From Hysterangium stoloniferum (Eukaryota > Basidiomycota > Agaricomycetes > Hysterangiales > Hysterangiaceae), in NCBI GenBank assembly GCA_015178975.1, contig WHVD01000074.1:310001-374000 (forward strand): DNA of 64,000 nt, written 5' to 3'. The translations under genes were made by a program, and so were the position numbers. The notes under the pieces were generated by a model. That model ran no database searches. It saw only the letters and a list, made by a program, of their open reading frames with translations, and had not been told where the DNA came from. How positions within the stretch are numbered: the first letter of the stretch is position 1; each line of letters starts with the position of its first letter. Below, piece by piece: positions 33,107-43,285 of the stretch.

Positions 33107-34208
33107 ATGTCCTTTATGGCCAAACTAAAATATAAAACGCCTTTCGAAAAGAAAAGTGCACTCCGCAGACTTTTCGACAAGCTTCGTGACAAAAATTGGG
33201 AATGCCGCTTTGCGGCAATTTCTGAGGAAGTCCGTCATGGTAGGCTTTATGAAATTGTGGGTTTTTTTACTGGTTCTAACGAATTTAGGAGTAAACACTC
33301 GTCACCTCCACATTCTAGTGGAATATGACTCGTCAAAAGTTATCTTTCGTTGCTTCACTTGGAGCCAGGACAATAATCTTACACCCACGATTGAGGAGAT
33401 CGCTGTAACCAACAACGAAGTTTCAGAGAGTCAGTCGCCTCGGTTTGCCGTATCTCGCCAGCAATGTCACGCAGCCATCATGCTCGACGAAAAAGTGAGT
33501 CTGGTGACTGCAGGCGAGAATCATTACTTCTGCGAACCCCGGGGGGGACCCAGGCAACATTTGTTATGTGCATCCCCGACCATGCTCCATCTCCAAATTA
33601 CCCCAAGTGACACACCTTTCCCCAAATTGAACGATTACGTCACCACGCAAAATTGTGAAGACAGTGTGGCGCAGGAACAAAAAGCAAGACTTGTAAAGGG
33701 CCTCCAACAGATGGCCATTTCGAGTGATCGGGGTTATGCTGTATGCGCTGCAGCTAATACCGAGGTCAACGTTTTCAGAGCCAGAGCGTCTGACAAAGAC
33801 AGGGACCTCGGCGAGCTTTTATGGAGAGACCACCACCAAGAGACCTCTCCAGCCACAGCAGTGGAGGTCGCCGAAGACGTGGCGGTTGTGGTATACCAGC
33901 AGTCGGGCAGGTTCTATGTCTATAGGATCGGAGAAAAATCTACCAAGTTGCTATGCTGCACCGATGTCGGAGGAAATGCATCGGTTGCCGCCATCTCGAG
34001 CAATACACACTATATCGCCGTTGCGTGCACCACTAGAGGCAAGCAAAGCGAAATCACCCTGTGGGAGTTAGTCACAGGACTAGTCAATGTATCACTCAAG
34101 GAACTGGGTCGGTTTTGGAGGCCTAAAGTTCGTGCCATGCGGTTTCTCGCTGAGAACGAGCTTGTAGTGGTTGCAAAGTGCAGTTGTTACTATTACATGT
34201 TAGGGTAA
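33107..34208 (+). CDS. beta-propeller/WD40-like protein, candidate host gene
   Basis: Two exons are proposed, 33107-33239 and 33289-34208. The 49-nt intron (GTAGGC..TTCTAACGAATTTAG) has a canonical CTAAC branch point and keeps phase. The product is about 350 residues. It starts with a Lys/Arg-rich helix (EKKSALRRLFDKLRDKNWEC), then shows repeated beta-strand blocks of WD40 type, such as QQMAISSDRGYAVCAAANTE, VAISSNTHYIAVACTTRG with EITLWELVTG, and VRAMRFLAENELVVVAK. WD40 proteins are usually scaffolds; no partner can be inferred. No nonsense codons are seen, and the stop is TAA 34206-34208. The region is rich in CpG (five in 33721-33780), unlike the decayed elements around it, so this looks like a maintained host gene. 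Confidence 0.6.
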
Positions 34209-34639
34209 TGATGTGGCAATTGAAAGTCACCAAGCGAGCCCCGCACACGGGGACCGGGGGTGATGCTTACATTTGAACAATATAGCGAATTTTTTTTATC
34301 CTTGTCGCTACACAAATTCACTTGCATGGTCGTCTCTAAATCGTGTTACCTATATCTTCTTGTTCACTGTTTTTTTATAGAGGTTATATACCGCAGTATT
34401 TTGAGCCGGATAAATGGGAGAACAAAGATGGTGTTGTTGTGATGTAAAGATGTCCATTCCCCCAAATGTATCAACTACATTGTTATTAGTATGAGTTCTC
34501 ATAATGATTCTTAGCCTTTTCTGAATTGCTGTCAACTCCTTCACATACAACTTTTAAATTCCATGCTCCTCTCCTAGGCCATGGGCAATAAGGACCCACT
34601 ACCATTGGTAACCCTACAGCCAATTCCTCTCCTCAGCAG
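34209..34639. other. 3' flank of the host gene candidate
   Basis: Contains a diverged LINE-tail-like TTATATACCGCAGTATT near 34385. No gene is recognised. Confidence 0.4.
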
Positions 34640-34644
34640 CCCAC

Positions 34645-35367
34645 TGTTAAGAACTGAAAACTGACTAATGTCAGTGGCCGACAGGGACCGATCGGAAGGA
34701 CTCGGCTTCAGCTTATGTGCTGTGCCCTTGCAAATATCCGTAGGGTGTCCTTAGATTTCGGACAGGCAAAGACTAATCCTAAAGAGTTCCTTTCGGTGAG
34801 ATACCGATCAGAACTGAAGGACAAGTTGAGTGTCGGGCCAAGGGGTTGGGGCTGGGAGTGGGCGAGTGCATGTGAAGGTGGAGGGAGAAATTCTTAGTAT
34901 GAGACTGTTACAGACGTATGAGGGTATTCTGAGTCAATATTCTGATTGCCTAGTAACTACAACTACAGTGGGTTCATATACAAGTAACAGGCATCTAGAA
35001 AATACTAATGGGGAGAAGGGCGGAAAACAGTATTAACAATAAGCTTGACTAGGAATGGGAAGTTTATGATTAGTTTGGAGGCCGATGATAACCAAAAGTG
35101 GAATTACGATAAAAGGAAATAGTTCGAGGACTACAAATATAGATAGACATATGTGAAACATAGGATAGAATGGATCAACATAATGAAAGGGACGTATCAA
35201 AAGTTTAACCAGACAATATGAGTATTTTGATGTGGGCATAAACAGAGTTTGATCATCACGAAAGCATACGTCAGCTTCGGGGGCCAATGGCTTCCGAAGT
35301 GGTGACTTGAAACGTTGATAAGTGGCAATAACCTCGGGACCGATAGGGTTGCGACACGGTCGTAACA
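34645..35367 (-). mobile_element. solo LTR of a diverged gypsy family, 723 bp, TSD CCCAC
   Basis: TGTTAAGAACTG to ACGGTCGTAACA, flanked by CCCAC at 34640-34644 and 35368-35372. It keeps a variant of the LTR box (GACTCGGCTTCAGCTTATGTGC, about 34700) but is otherwise unlike the 815-bp LTRs. It belongs to a separate subfamily. Confidence 0.9.
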
Positions 35368-35454
35368 CCCACCACCTCATGTGCCCCATCCTCCCACTTT
35401 GCACATTCCTCCTCTCACTCAGACAGACTGTCTCCCTTTGGCCATTCTCTGAAC

Positions 35455-35560
35455 AGTTTCTGTTCCCCAAACACTTTCCATTCTCCAAACACTTTCCATT
35501 CTCCAAACACTTTCCATTCTCCAAACACTTTCTGTTCTCCAAACACTTTCTGTCCTTTAA
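35455..35560 (+). repeat. 18-bp tandem repeat (TTCTCCAAACACTTTCCA)
   Basis: About six copies with slight drift. The reverse frame (CLENGK repeats) is not a gene. Confidence 0.9.
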
Positions 35561-35754
35561 AGAGATTCATTTTTCAAAATATGAGCCTCAGCAATACTTC
35601 AGAGTTGTCAATATGGGGAGGGTTGGGAGGCTTCACCTCCCAACAAGCTGGCCCCTGAGGTGAGAGCACAGAGCATCTGAACTTTCCCCAATGGGGCCCA
35701 GAAATCCCAATGAGGGTGTGTCAGCACCCAAATGAGTAAGCTGTGATATTAGTC

Positions 35755-35945
35755 AGAGCAGAAGCAAATCTGGAGACTTTTTGGCATTTGCAGGAGCATT
35801 TCTGCATTTGTGGGAGTATTTTTACCACCATGGGAGTATTCTGTCACATGCAGAAGTATTTTGTGATGTGTGGAGGTATTTGTGCATATGTGGGAGTACT
35901 TTGTCATGTGCATGGAGGTATTTTTTTATGCTGCAGGAGTATTGT
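35755..35945 (+). repeat. degenerate ~30-bp repeat (GGAGTATTTTGTCATGTGCA-like)
   Basis: About six diverged units of the form GGGAGTATTxxGxCAxxTG. Weak but visible; no gene. Confidence 0.6.
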
Positions 35946-35980
35946 TGTTAAGGTGCATGCATGGAGCTTATCAAAAGGTT

Positions 35981-36086
35981 TCTGGAGAAACCTGCAGGAA
36001 AGCCAGTAGGACTTGGCTTCAGCTTATAGGCTGCACCCTCATGAGATTGTGTTGTCCAATTTCAGATGGGCAGATGGGAAACTTGG
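35981..36086 (-). mobile_element. gypsy LTR fragment
   Basis: 106 bp matching the part of the LTRs that includes the conserved box (GACTTGGCTTCAGCTTATAG) and the TTGTCCAATTTCAGA stretch. No LTR ends are present. 36087-36344 beyond it holds a small imperfect inverted repeat around AAGAAATGGATTTTGTG and no gene. Confidence 0.8.
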
Positions 36087-36344
36087 AACCACTTTTGGAG
36101 CACCACAAAATCCTTTGCAGGGATGTCAAATTTTGTTAGAATTTAAGAAATGGATTTTGTGCACTGCAAGATTCTATTAATTTCCTTATAAGGAAATCAA
36201 TTTGAAATTTTGTGGCAAACAAAATCCATTTCTTAAATTTCACCTCACTGAGAAGGATTTTGAGTATCCCCTACAGGGGATCAGCCCAGCAGTGCAAAGA
36301 CTGCAGTCTAATTTATTAGACCATCCCAGCTATAACCATGTGAC

Positions 36345-37815
36345 TGTATTTTTATTTATTTAATACATTTGTATACCGCATCGCATAACTAAGATACATA
36401 GTGGTTGGGAAGAAAACTACCCTAACAGTCAGTGGAGAAAAGGTGGAATGTGAACACAGTGGGTTGGGATACATGGGAGGGTCTAATGCAGGGAAGGGGT
36501 GGTTAGGTTTTTTGGAAAGCATCTGAGGCGGCAATGAACTCAGCTAGGGCTTCGAGGCCCTTGTGCATGCTGAGGATAATGGGGAGTGACAGGTCTTGAG
36601 AGGTGGCCTGGAGGTGGCAGTGCTCCTTGTAACGAGGGCACTCGGCAAGGATGTGGAGGCAGGATTGTATGTCAGTTGAGCCACATGTGGGAAGGTCGGG
36701 GAGGAAACGGTCATAGTAGGCACCAAGGACTCCATGGCCCATGATGGTTTGGATGATGTGTGTGTGGACATGACAGGGGCCCCCGTATTCTTTGTGGAAC
36801 TTGGCCAGTTTGAGGGCAGGGGGTTTGTGGAGTCCAACAGCAGCTAGGTTGGTGTGGGGGAGGTGGAGCCAATCCTGGCACCAGAGTTTTAGGGAGTGCA
36901 CTTTTGCACATTCCAGGGCCCAGAAGACTGTGGAGTGTAGGATGGGGGGGCACAGGTTAACGGCTTCCTTTGCAAGGGAGTCGGCCTCCTCATTGCCTTG
37001 GAAGCCTTTGTGGCCTGGGATCCAGGAGAGGGTGACATCATGGTAGGGGTCGGTTAGGAAAGCATCAATATGCTTTCGGAAGATGATGGAGGTGCACTGG
37101 CTGGGGTGGTCTGAAACATCATCAATAGATTTTAGTGCCGCTTGGTTGTCGGAAAGGAAGAGGTGCTTAGCATCAAGGATGTCGGCAAGGATTGTTGTCA
37201 GCACAGCACTGGCACTTGCCAGGGCAAACATCTCGGTGTCATAGATGCCTGCACACTTGCCAAGGCTGAAACACCCCCTGTGGATGGAGGAGCTGAGGTA
37301 GTGGATGAAGTAGCCAGCACCTGTGCGGTGGCAGTTTCCTTGTCCATTGTGATGGGAGCCATTGGTGTAGATGACAAGGATCGATGGGTCCTGGTTGGTG
37401 GTGTGAATGATGAGTCAGAGTCCCTCGATGAATTCAGTGCACTCTTCAGGGGTAAAGGGCACAACTAGGATGCTCTTTGACAAGCAGTCACCCCATGTGG
37501 GCCGGCAAGCATGGGGAGGGGCAAAATATGGGAAGATTCACTCAGCCCTGGGGCTAGACAGTGAGGTGAGGTGGTGTATGATGGTGGCAGGTTTGAGTGG
37601 GCAATTTGGGGGGGTGGGGGGGAGGTAGCCACCTGGGGGGTGGCCTTCCCAGTTAGGGGGGGGGCCTTGCTAGGACTTGGGATGAGGCAGGGAGGCGTCT
37701 GAAGCAAATTGTGGCATTGGCAGAAGTCTTATGTAGTAGGTGGGGGATGGGGAGGATAGCGCCAATGTGGTGCATTTCTGCAATGGGGGTTGTGCAGAAT
37801 GCTCCCCACGTGACT
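36345..37815 (-). pseudogene. LINE 3' end with RNase H, copy 2
   Basis: On the minus strand: a post-RT region (IHHIGAILPIPHLL near 37790), RNase H from VIYTNGSHHNG (about 37390) through DAKHLFLSDNQAALKSI and SWIPGHKGFQGNEEADSLAK (about 37010), then a C-terminal domain with the cysteine pattern CGSTDIQSCLHILAECPRYK (about 36680). The order of RT, RNase H and a Cys/His end is that of I/Tad-like LINEs. The first RNase H Asp is Asn (AAT at 37373-37371, following C, so CpG to CpA). Frameshifts occur near 37470 and 37240. The element ends in the shared tail (36373-36389) and a T run, and RT and ORF1 are truncated away. Confidence 0.8.
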
Positions 37816-37865
37816 GTGTATTAACATCATTAAACAGTGGTACAGATGTCAATTGCATATACCTG

Positions 37866-38106
37866 GAGACCTCAGGTTGACATGATCATTATAGACTCGG
37901 CAATAACTGCTCTTACAATTATGTTCGATGGGCTCATCTTCTTCACCACATTGTTCCACACCATTGGCCTAATTAGGCTACAAAGGGGTATTAAAGGATT
38001 GCAGAAACAATCTATAAGCTATCTACTTATGCAGCAGGGTAATTTATCTAGATGTTTATGTCTATATGACTTGATCATATTAATTATTGCAGGGGTTCTC
38101 CAATTT
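37866..38106 (+). pseudogene. DUF6533-like membrane protein fragment
   Basis: The frame reads VIIDSAITALTIMFDGLIFF-type hydrophobic segments, then LFHTIGLIRLQRG and SISYLLMQQG. This pattern (membrane helix, LxxTLxxTxxLxR, Ser/Leu, LLLRDG-like) is that of the C-terminal half of DUF6533 fungal membrane proteins. Only this part is present. A GT..AG intron may follow at about 38038-38092. Function unknown. The similarity is by eye. Confidence 0.4.
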
Positions 38107-38523
38107 AGGTGAGTGTTAAATTAATGTGACTTCAGTTCACCTGTGACTCCCACAAATCACCTCCAATTAGAGGTGTATTCACATGCCTAATACACCTCTA
38201 AGTTGAAGGGTTTCAGCTAAATCTTCTGTTCCGCCAATAAAAGCTGATTAATTCTTGAGGTGACTCCAAATTTTAAAACCATCACCAAACCATTGCTGGA
38301 TTATAGTGCCATGTTTGGCAATGTTGCCACCCGACATCCGGTTGCAACTTTGGCATCAATCATCTGCCCCCCCACATCATTGCCAAATAAGGTTGCCCAT
38401 CATTGCCATCAACAATGAGCTTGACACACTCTCTTTAACAATTCAATTTTTAATATAAATTCTGAAAAAAAATATATAGACAATTCTTGCAGAATATACC
38501 TACATACATAAGCCTTCAATATA
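38107..38523. other. unassigned DNA
   Basis: AT-rich, with CAAT/GCC-type degenerate repeats near 38300-38430. No gene is recognised. Confidence 0.4.
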
Positions 38524-38852
38524 CAGTGACTCAAAAACCCCTTCGCATGTTTCACCCTTCAGACTTATATCCCTGATAACTCAAAGAATAAAAATGAAAA
38601 AATATCAAACATATTTGTGAATATGCTCTATCATATCTAGAATATGGAAGTATGATACCATTACATAAACACCAAATATGGAAATATTACAAATATTTAT
38701 ATACAAGAGACTCATGTGAAGGGTTTTTTTTGCTGACCACTCTGACCCACAAAACTACTTATATTTAGTACTTAGTATAGCCACCCTTTGCCTTCAACAC
38801 AGCTACAACCCTCCTAGGTATACTCTCAATCAAATTCTGACACACCTCTGCA

Positions 38853-39230
38853 TCAATCTTGTTCCACTCCTCCTCCACCCTCTCCCACAACACCAGTATC
38901 CCTTAGCCTCCTCTTTTCATAGTCCCACAAGTGTTCAATGGGGTTGAGGTCTGGAGACTGTGCTGGCCATTGGAGAACATTGAAATCATTATCTTGAAAC
39001 CAAGTCTGGGCCTTCTTGCAGGTATGTTCAAGGTCATGATCTTGCTGAAAGATGACATCACCCACATATTTTCTATAATAGCTGAACCTGGCTTGAAGGT
39101 CCTTCTCTATAATCTTGAGATAAAGGTCCCCATCAATCCTCTCATCTATCTTGAAAGAATACCCAGGTCCTTTCCACAGCATGTAGCCCATAACATCACA
39201 AATCCTTCTCCAAACCTCACAAAAAATCCC
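38853..39230 (-). pseudogene. Tc1-like transposase, C-terminal half
   Basis: Shows CDVMGYMLWKGPGYSFKIDE, DGDLYLKIIEKDLQ, DVIFQQDHDLEHTCKKAQTW (second catalytic Asp region) and WPAQSPDLNPIEHLWDYEK (final acidic region). The first-Asp block (DWxxVxWSDET) is absent, so the copy is not functional. Confidence 0.85.
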
Positions 39231-39412
39231 TTCCAATAAGTCTCCTATATATAAATATTTGTAGTATTTCCATATTTTGAGCTTATGTAATGGCACTGTA
39301 TTTCCATAATATAGATATTATAGAGCATATTCACAAATATCTTTGATATTTTTGCATTTTTATTCTCTGAGTTATCAGGGATGTAAATCTGAAGTACCAA
39401 ACATTAGAAGGG

Positions 39413-39745
39413 TTATTGAGGCATTCCCAACCATATTAAGACTATTGTACACAGTTTGGGTGCAGATGAACTGGTTGGTGACACTCCTAAGAGCTTTGGG
39501 CACATCAACAGCAGTGTCAGCCTTCCCAGAGCTGATGAGGTGCTGTGCATAGTGAATGTTGGTAGGGGAAAGCTTTGAGGGATGACCACCAATGGACTTA
39601 GAGAGATGAGAACAATGCTTAGAGTGAAGCTTAGAGACTGTGAAAATGCTATGACCAGTAAAAGCTGCAATGTGGCTAGCTGAATGGCCAACATCAAGCA
39701 ATGAGAGGATATGATTCTGGCTGGCAAGAGACAAAGTGTGCATTT
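39413..39745 (-). pseudogene. Tc1-like transposase, N-terminal DNA-binding half
   Basis: Starts MHTLSLASQNHILSLLDVGH and continues with HTH-type sequence (GHSIFTVSKLHSKHC, GGHPSKLSPTNIHYAQHL, SSGKADTAVDVPKAL). It ends at NSLNMVGNA, where the internal inverted-repeat copy begins. It matches the minus-strand fragment at 17568-18056 in the ISSGKA..QTVYN region. Confidence 0.8.
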
Positions 39746-40289
39746 TGGGAATTGGAGCATTGCTGGTTGCTAAAGACCATATATTGATACTCCAGTACAA
39801 CATGGTCATGTGACATCACATGATTTTGTTAATATGACCCAATTGGAGGTAAACAATGAACAAGGTCACATGACTGTAAGCATTATAGTCATCAAAGTTG
39901 CCAGCAAAAAAACCTTTCGCATGAGTCTCTTGTATATAAATATTTGTAATATTTCCATATTTGGAGATTATGTAATGGCATCATATCGCCATAATCTAGA
40001 TATGATAGTGCATGTTCACAAATATTCTTGATATTGTTGGATTTTTATTCTTTGAGTTATCAGGGATATAAGTCTGAAGTACAAAACATGTGAAGGGGTT
40101 TTTGAGTCACTGTAAGAATAAAATAAGCTGTATGAGCTGAGCATGACTTTAGTGCCAAATATAGTTGCTCGTTATTGTCATCAATGATGAGCTTGAGATT
40201 TTGTCCTCACAGTGTCAATTATGAGAGTGAATATTTTAAAAAAGTGTATAGTATTTGAGCTGAGTGCAACTTCATTGTTGTCCATGCTA

Positions 40290-41048
40290 TCAGATTAATC
40301 TAAATTGATGAACTCGTGGCTCTTTGGCCCCTTCTTCTGCCTCTGCAGGCCTGCATTCAACTTGCTCTGAGTCAATAAATGACTTGTTCTCTGCTTCTTT
40401 GATAGTGTGTCCTGCTTTTCCTTGTCTGTATCCATGCCAGCTCGTTTTCATTTTCCACTCAGAACCAGCATCACATCTTTTCTTCCTAGGTTTCCCAACA
40501 ACCTCACCATCCTTGTGACGTGGTTTGCAGCCCTCGGCATGAATGTCAAGCTCTTGTTGTGACAGCTGAATCCATTTGCACTCACCTGACCTTAAAGCAT
40601 TGTGTAGCTGTCGCATATCTGTGATATTGGTAACTTCTGATGGATTCACAAACTGGTTGAGTGGAAAGCCAATCAATATGACACCGTGAGCTTGAACAAT
40701 TGTAGTTTCATAGTTGGTATAGTTCATTTCAATTCTTTTGATGTTCATGATGTTGCCTGAAGTAGAACAGAAGTGAGTATACACCATATCAGAAACATGT
40801 AAAGCCATACACAAGCCAGCTCTAATAATTCCAGTTGACTGTATATGAAGCTTCCCAATTGTATCATGTTCAACTATGTCTGACAATAGTATGTACTGTA
40901 TGTTAATATTTGATTTGGATTGTATCACAGACGTACTTTTCTCTCTCTTGCAAAGCCACTGCTTAAATAACCATGCAAGTTCCCAAGGGTCTCTCTCTAG
41001 CACCTCAGAAAAGAATTCCATAGAGTCACCAGATCCATGGAATGTGGG
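40290..41048 (-). pseudogene. uncharacterised fungal gene family, copy 2: 3' part
   Basis: This part is continuous in sense with 50440-49994 and 51565-51261 once three LTR insertions are discounted. It reads FHGSGDSMEFFSEVLERDPW, LAWLFKQWLCKREK, INIQYILLSDIV, a probable 40-nt GT..AG intron near 40800-40760, NIMNIKRIEMNYTNYETTIV, GVILIGFPLNQFVNPSEV and LHNALRSGECKWIQLSQQEL. It ends in a basic/acidic tail with the stop at 40290. The Y-ETxxVxxxGVxLxGxPLxQFVNPS block matches copy 1 at about 25050-24960. No known enzymatic motif is seen. Unlike the upstream parts, this portion has no nonsense codon. Confidence 0.6.
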
Positions 41049-41053
41049 CAGGG

Positions 41054-41095
41054 TGTAATCCCGCCCGGACTCCAGGTACTAACTTATATGCACCC
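41054..41095 (+). mobile_element. outer solo LTR, first 42 bp (TSD CAGGG)
   Basis: TGTAATCCCGCCC to GCACCC, continuing at 49227. CAGGG at 41049-41053 pairs with CAGGG at 49989-49993. The LTR was split when the chromovirus inserted into its CACCC. Confidence 0.88.
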
Positions 41096-41928
41096 TGTTA
41101 GGATACACACACAGGGCGGGTCTCCGGAGAAACCCGCGGGATATCTGGTAGGACTTGGCTTCAGCTTATAGGCTGCGCCCTCACTAGATCGTGTTGTCCA
41201 ATTTCAAACAGGTGGACGGGAATCCCGGGGAGTCTGGGCAGGGTTCATGAGTCATAGGTCAGAGGTCGGAGGTCATGGGTCGGAGGTTGTGGGTTGTGAG
41301 TGGAGATAGTTGAGAGAGATAGATGCGCCGGAGCCTGTGGGCTCCAACTAGTGTGAGCAGTGTGAATCAAGGAGGGTTTTTAGAGTGGAAAATGTTATTA
41401 GACTACTGGGGGGAATCTAAGCTAATTTTCTGACTGGATTGTATGTACAACATCTGCCAGTTTATATAGACCGTGGAGTGAATGACATACCAAATCCAGT
41501 AATAATTAAATGAAATTAACAAAACATAAAATGGGAATAGTAAACACCAAATTGGTGTTAGGAATGGGACGGAACGGAGCGGAGTCTGAATCGTGACAAA
41601 GCATAACCCATAATGGGAAATGGAGCGGGAGTGGAGTCCTAATCGTGACAGGTCATTTGACTAAAATGGGAACGGGGCTTAGTTAGAGCGGTGATGGGAT
41701 TCTGAGTGGGATCCGATGACTGATGCGTGGGATGAAGACGGACATAGACAGAGACGGAGTCCGGGGGAAGTCCGGTCACTGATATGTGTCGTAATGAGGT
41801 CGAACATAACAAGTCTTGACATAACGGAGTCTGGGCGGGAAATCCTATAAACAGACATTTGGTGCGTGTAGGGTGTGATGATGTACAGGTTAGTGCCCAG
41901 AGTCCGGTGGGATTGTCCGGTTGTAACA
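41096..41928 (-). repeat. 3' LTR of the chromovirus
   Basis: 833 bp, TGTTAGGATACAC to CGGTTGTAACA. It carries the LTR box near 41152 and the TATA-like TTTATATAGACCG near 41460 (reverse strand). It differs from the 5' LTR at many single bases and in the length of a GGAGGTC-type repeat, so the insertion is not very recent. Confidence 0.92.
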
Positions 41929-42168
41929 GTACCCTCCCTTTATGCCAAAGTCCCAAAGAGGCTCTAGACCTAGATAAGGTTCTTGTTGGCTACGCGCATG
42001 TGTCAAAAGTCATGTCAGTTACACGAATGTGTCAAAGAGTCATGTGATCTGGAAGGTAAGGTTCAAATGTGATGAGCCTATATATAAATTTGAAAAAATA
42101 GAAATTTCTTCTTCTTTATTACCCCCATCATCGAAAAAATGGGACCAAAGCCAACACTGAGACGGCGA

Positions 42169-43084
42169 TGCCAACTGCCGGGCCTTCCACGGGTACCGCT
42201 CATCGGGTGACTTGGAGCACAGCCCAACTCTTGGCACGGCGAGAAGGGCAATGCCAGCTTCATGAAGAAGCAGAAAAGGAAGCCAGGGAGGCTGAGGAGG
42301 CCTTAGACAGGGAGTACCAGGTGGCATTGGCCATGTAGGAGGCTGAGAGGCAGAGGCAGAGAGATGAGGAGGAGGCTGTGCGGGTGGCCACGGAGAAGGC
42401 ACAGGTGGCTGTGGACAGAGCCACGATTGTCGCGGGAAAGGTAAGTCCCAATATTTTTTTTTGACTTGGCATTTTCAGCGCAAGGTGACAGAGGTGGAGT
42501 CAGAGTCCGAGGGGGAGCCAGAGAGCCCCCAAAAGGTAAGCCTCATGTCTGTGGGATGGCCATGGAAACTGACCATAACAACAGAAGGCAAGGAAGGCGG
42601 CACCAGTCTGTCTTCTGACGTGGAATGATCTGCAGTGTTCCGGTTGCAATGACCAGAACACGGAGTGTAATCGAAAGTCCGGCAGGGGTCCAGGCTGCTA
42701 CCAATGCCACACCTCAAGGTGAGGTGCTCACTAGTTCACAAGCAGGCCGTGGGGTCTGGGGCATGAGACATAAGTGGGTCGGACAGGTTTTCCGGATTGG
42801 ACAAAGTCTTGGGATGGATCGCTGAGGGCATCGAGGCCCAAAACGAGTTGCTCCGGAAGAGCAACAAAGTCCACATAGTGGTGGCAAAGGAACTGTGTGG
42901 ACTCCACAAGGAATTTTGGAGGTTCCTGGCAGAGTATGGTGGCTATGTGTATGAAGAGCCACAAATCGGGAGTTCCGAGGATGCCGGGTCGGATGAGGAT
43001 GGGGTTGCCACGGAGGTCGCAGAGCTTCCTGAGGAGGTAGCTGAGGAGGTGGGAAAAAAACACAGTCCCATAAATGTAGACTGA
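42169..43084 (+). pseudogene. antisense accessory gene of the chromovirus (Zn-cluster-like, coiled coil)
   Basis: Lies on the strand opposite gag-pol. From ATG 42169 the frame reads a start region with TAHRVTWSTAQLLARREG and a long Glu/Arg-rich helix (EEAEKEAREAEEAL, EAERQRQRDEEEAVRVATEK). A ~40-nt GT..AG intron follows (about 42439-42478), then RKVTEVESESEGEPESPQK. Further on, a cysteine cluster CSGCNDQNTEC..GCYQC appears (about 42635-42705), and a last exon with GWIAEGIEAQNELLRKSNK and an acidic end (stop 43082-43084). The parts resemble a basic/Zn-cluster plus coiled-coil layout. A TAG after LAM (42337) and stops after the Cys cluster break it. The function is unknown; a DNA- or RNA-binding regulator of the element is one guess. 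Confidence 0.55.
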
Positions 43085-43285
43085 AAAGTAATATAGAATA
43101 AAAGAATAGTTTGAATCATAAAAGTAAAGCGTGAAAAAACATAAAAGTGAAACATAAAAGAGTCTGCGGGTAATCCACTTAAGGACTTGAAAACATGTCA
43201 GAACCTGTAAAAGCAAAGAGAGACATAGGGCGAGAGGGAGTAATGAAAATGAGTCCAAACATAAAATGGGGTCCGCAGAGTGTGG

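Larger units (their letters stand above)
38524..40112 (-). mobile_element. composite Tc1-like transposon with ~200-bp inverted repeats, TSD TA
   Basis: The left end CAGTGACTCAAAAACCCCTT (from 38524) is matched inverted at the right end (to 40112), and both are flanked by TA (38522-38523, 40113-40114). The inverted repeats extend about 200 bp with moderate divergence. A third copy of the repeat, in right-end orientation, lies inside at about 39237-39412 and separates the two transposase halves. On the minus strand the order is: end, N-terminal half, end, C-terminal half, opposite end. This suggests two overlapping copies fused by deletion or nested insertion. Confidence 0.85.
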
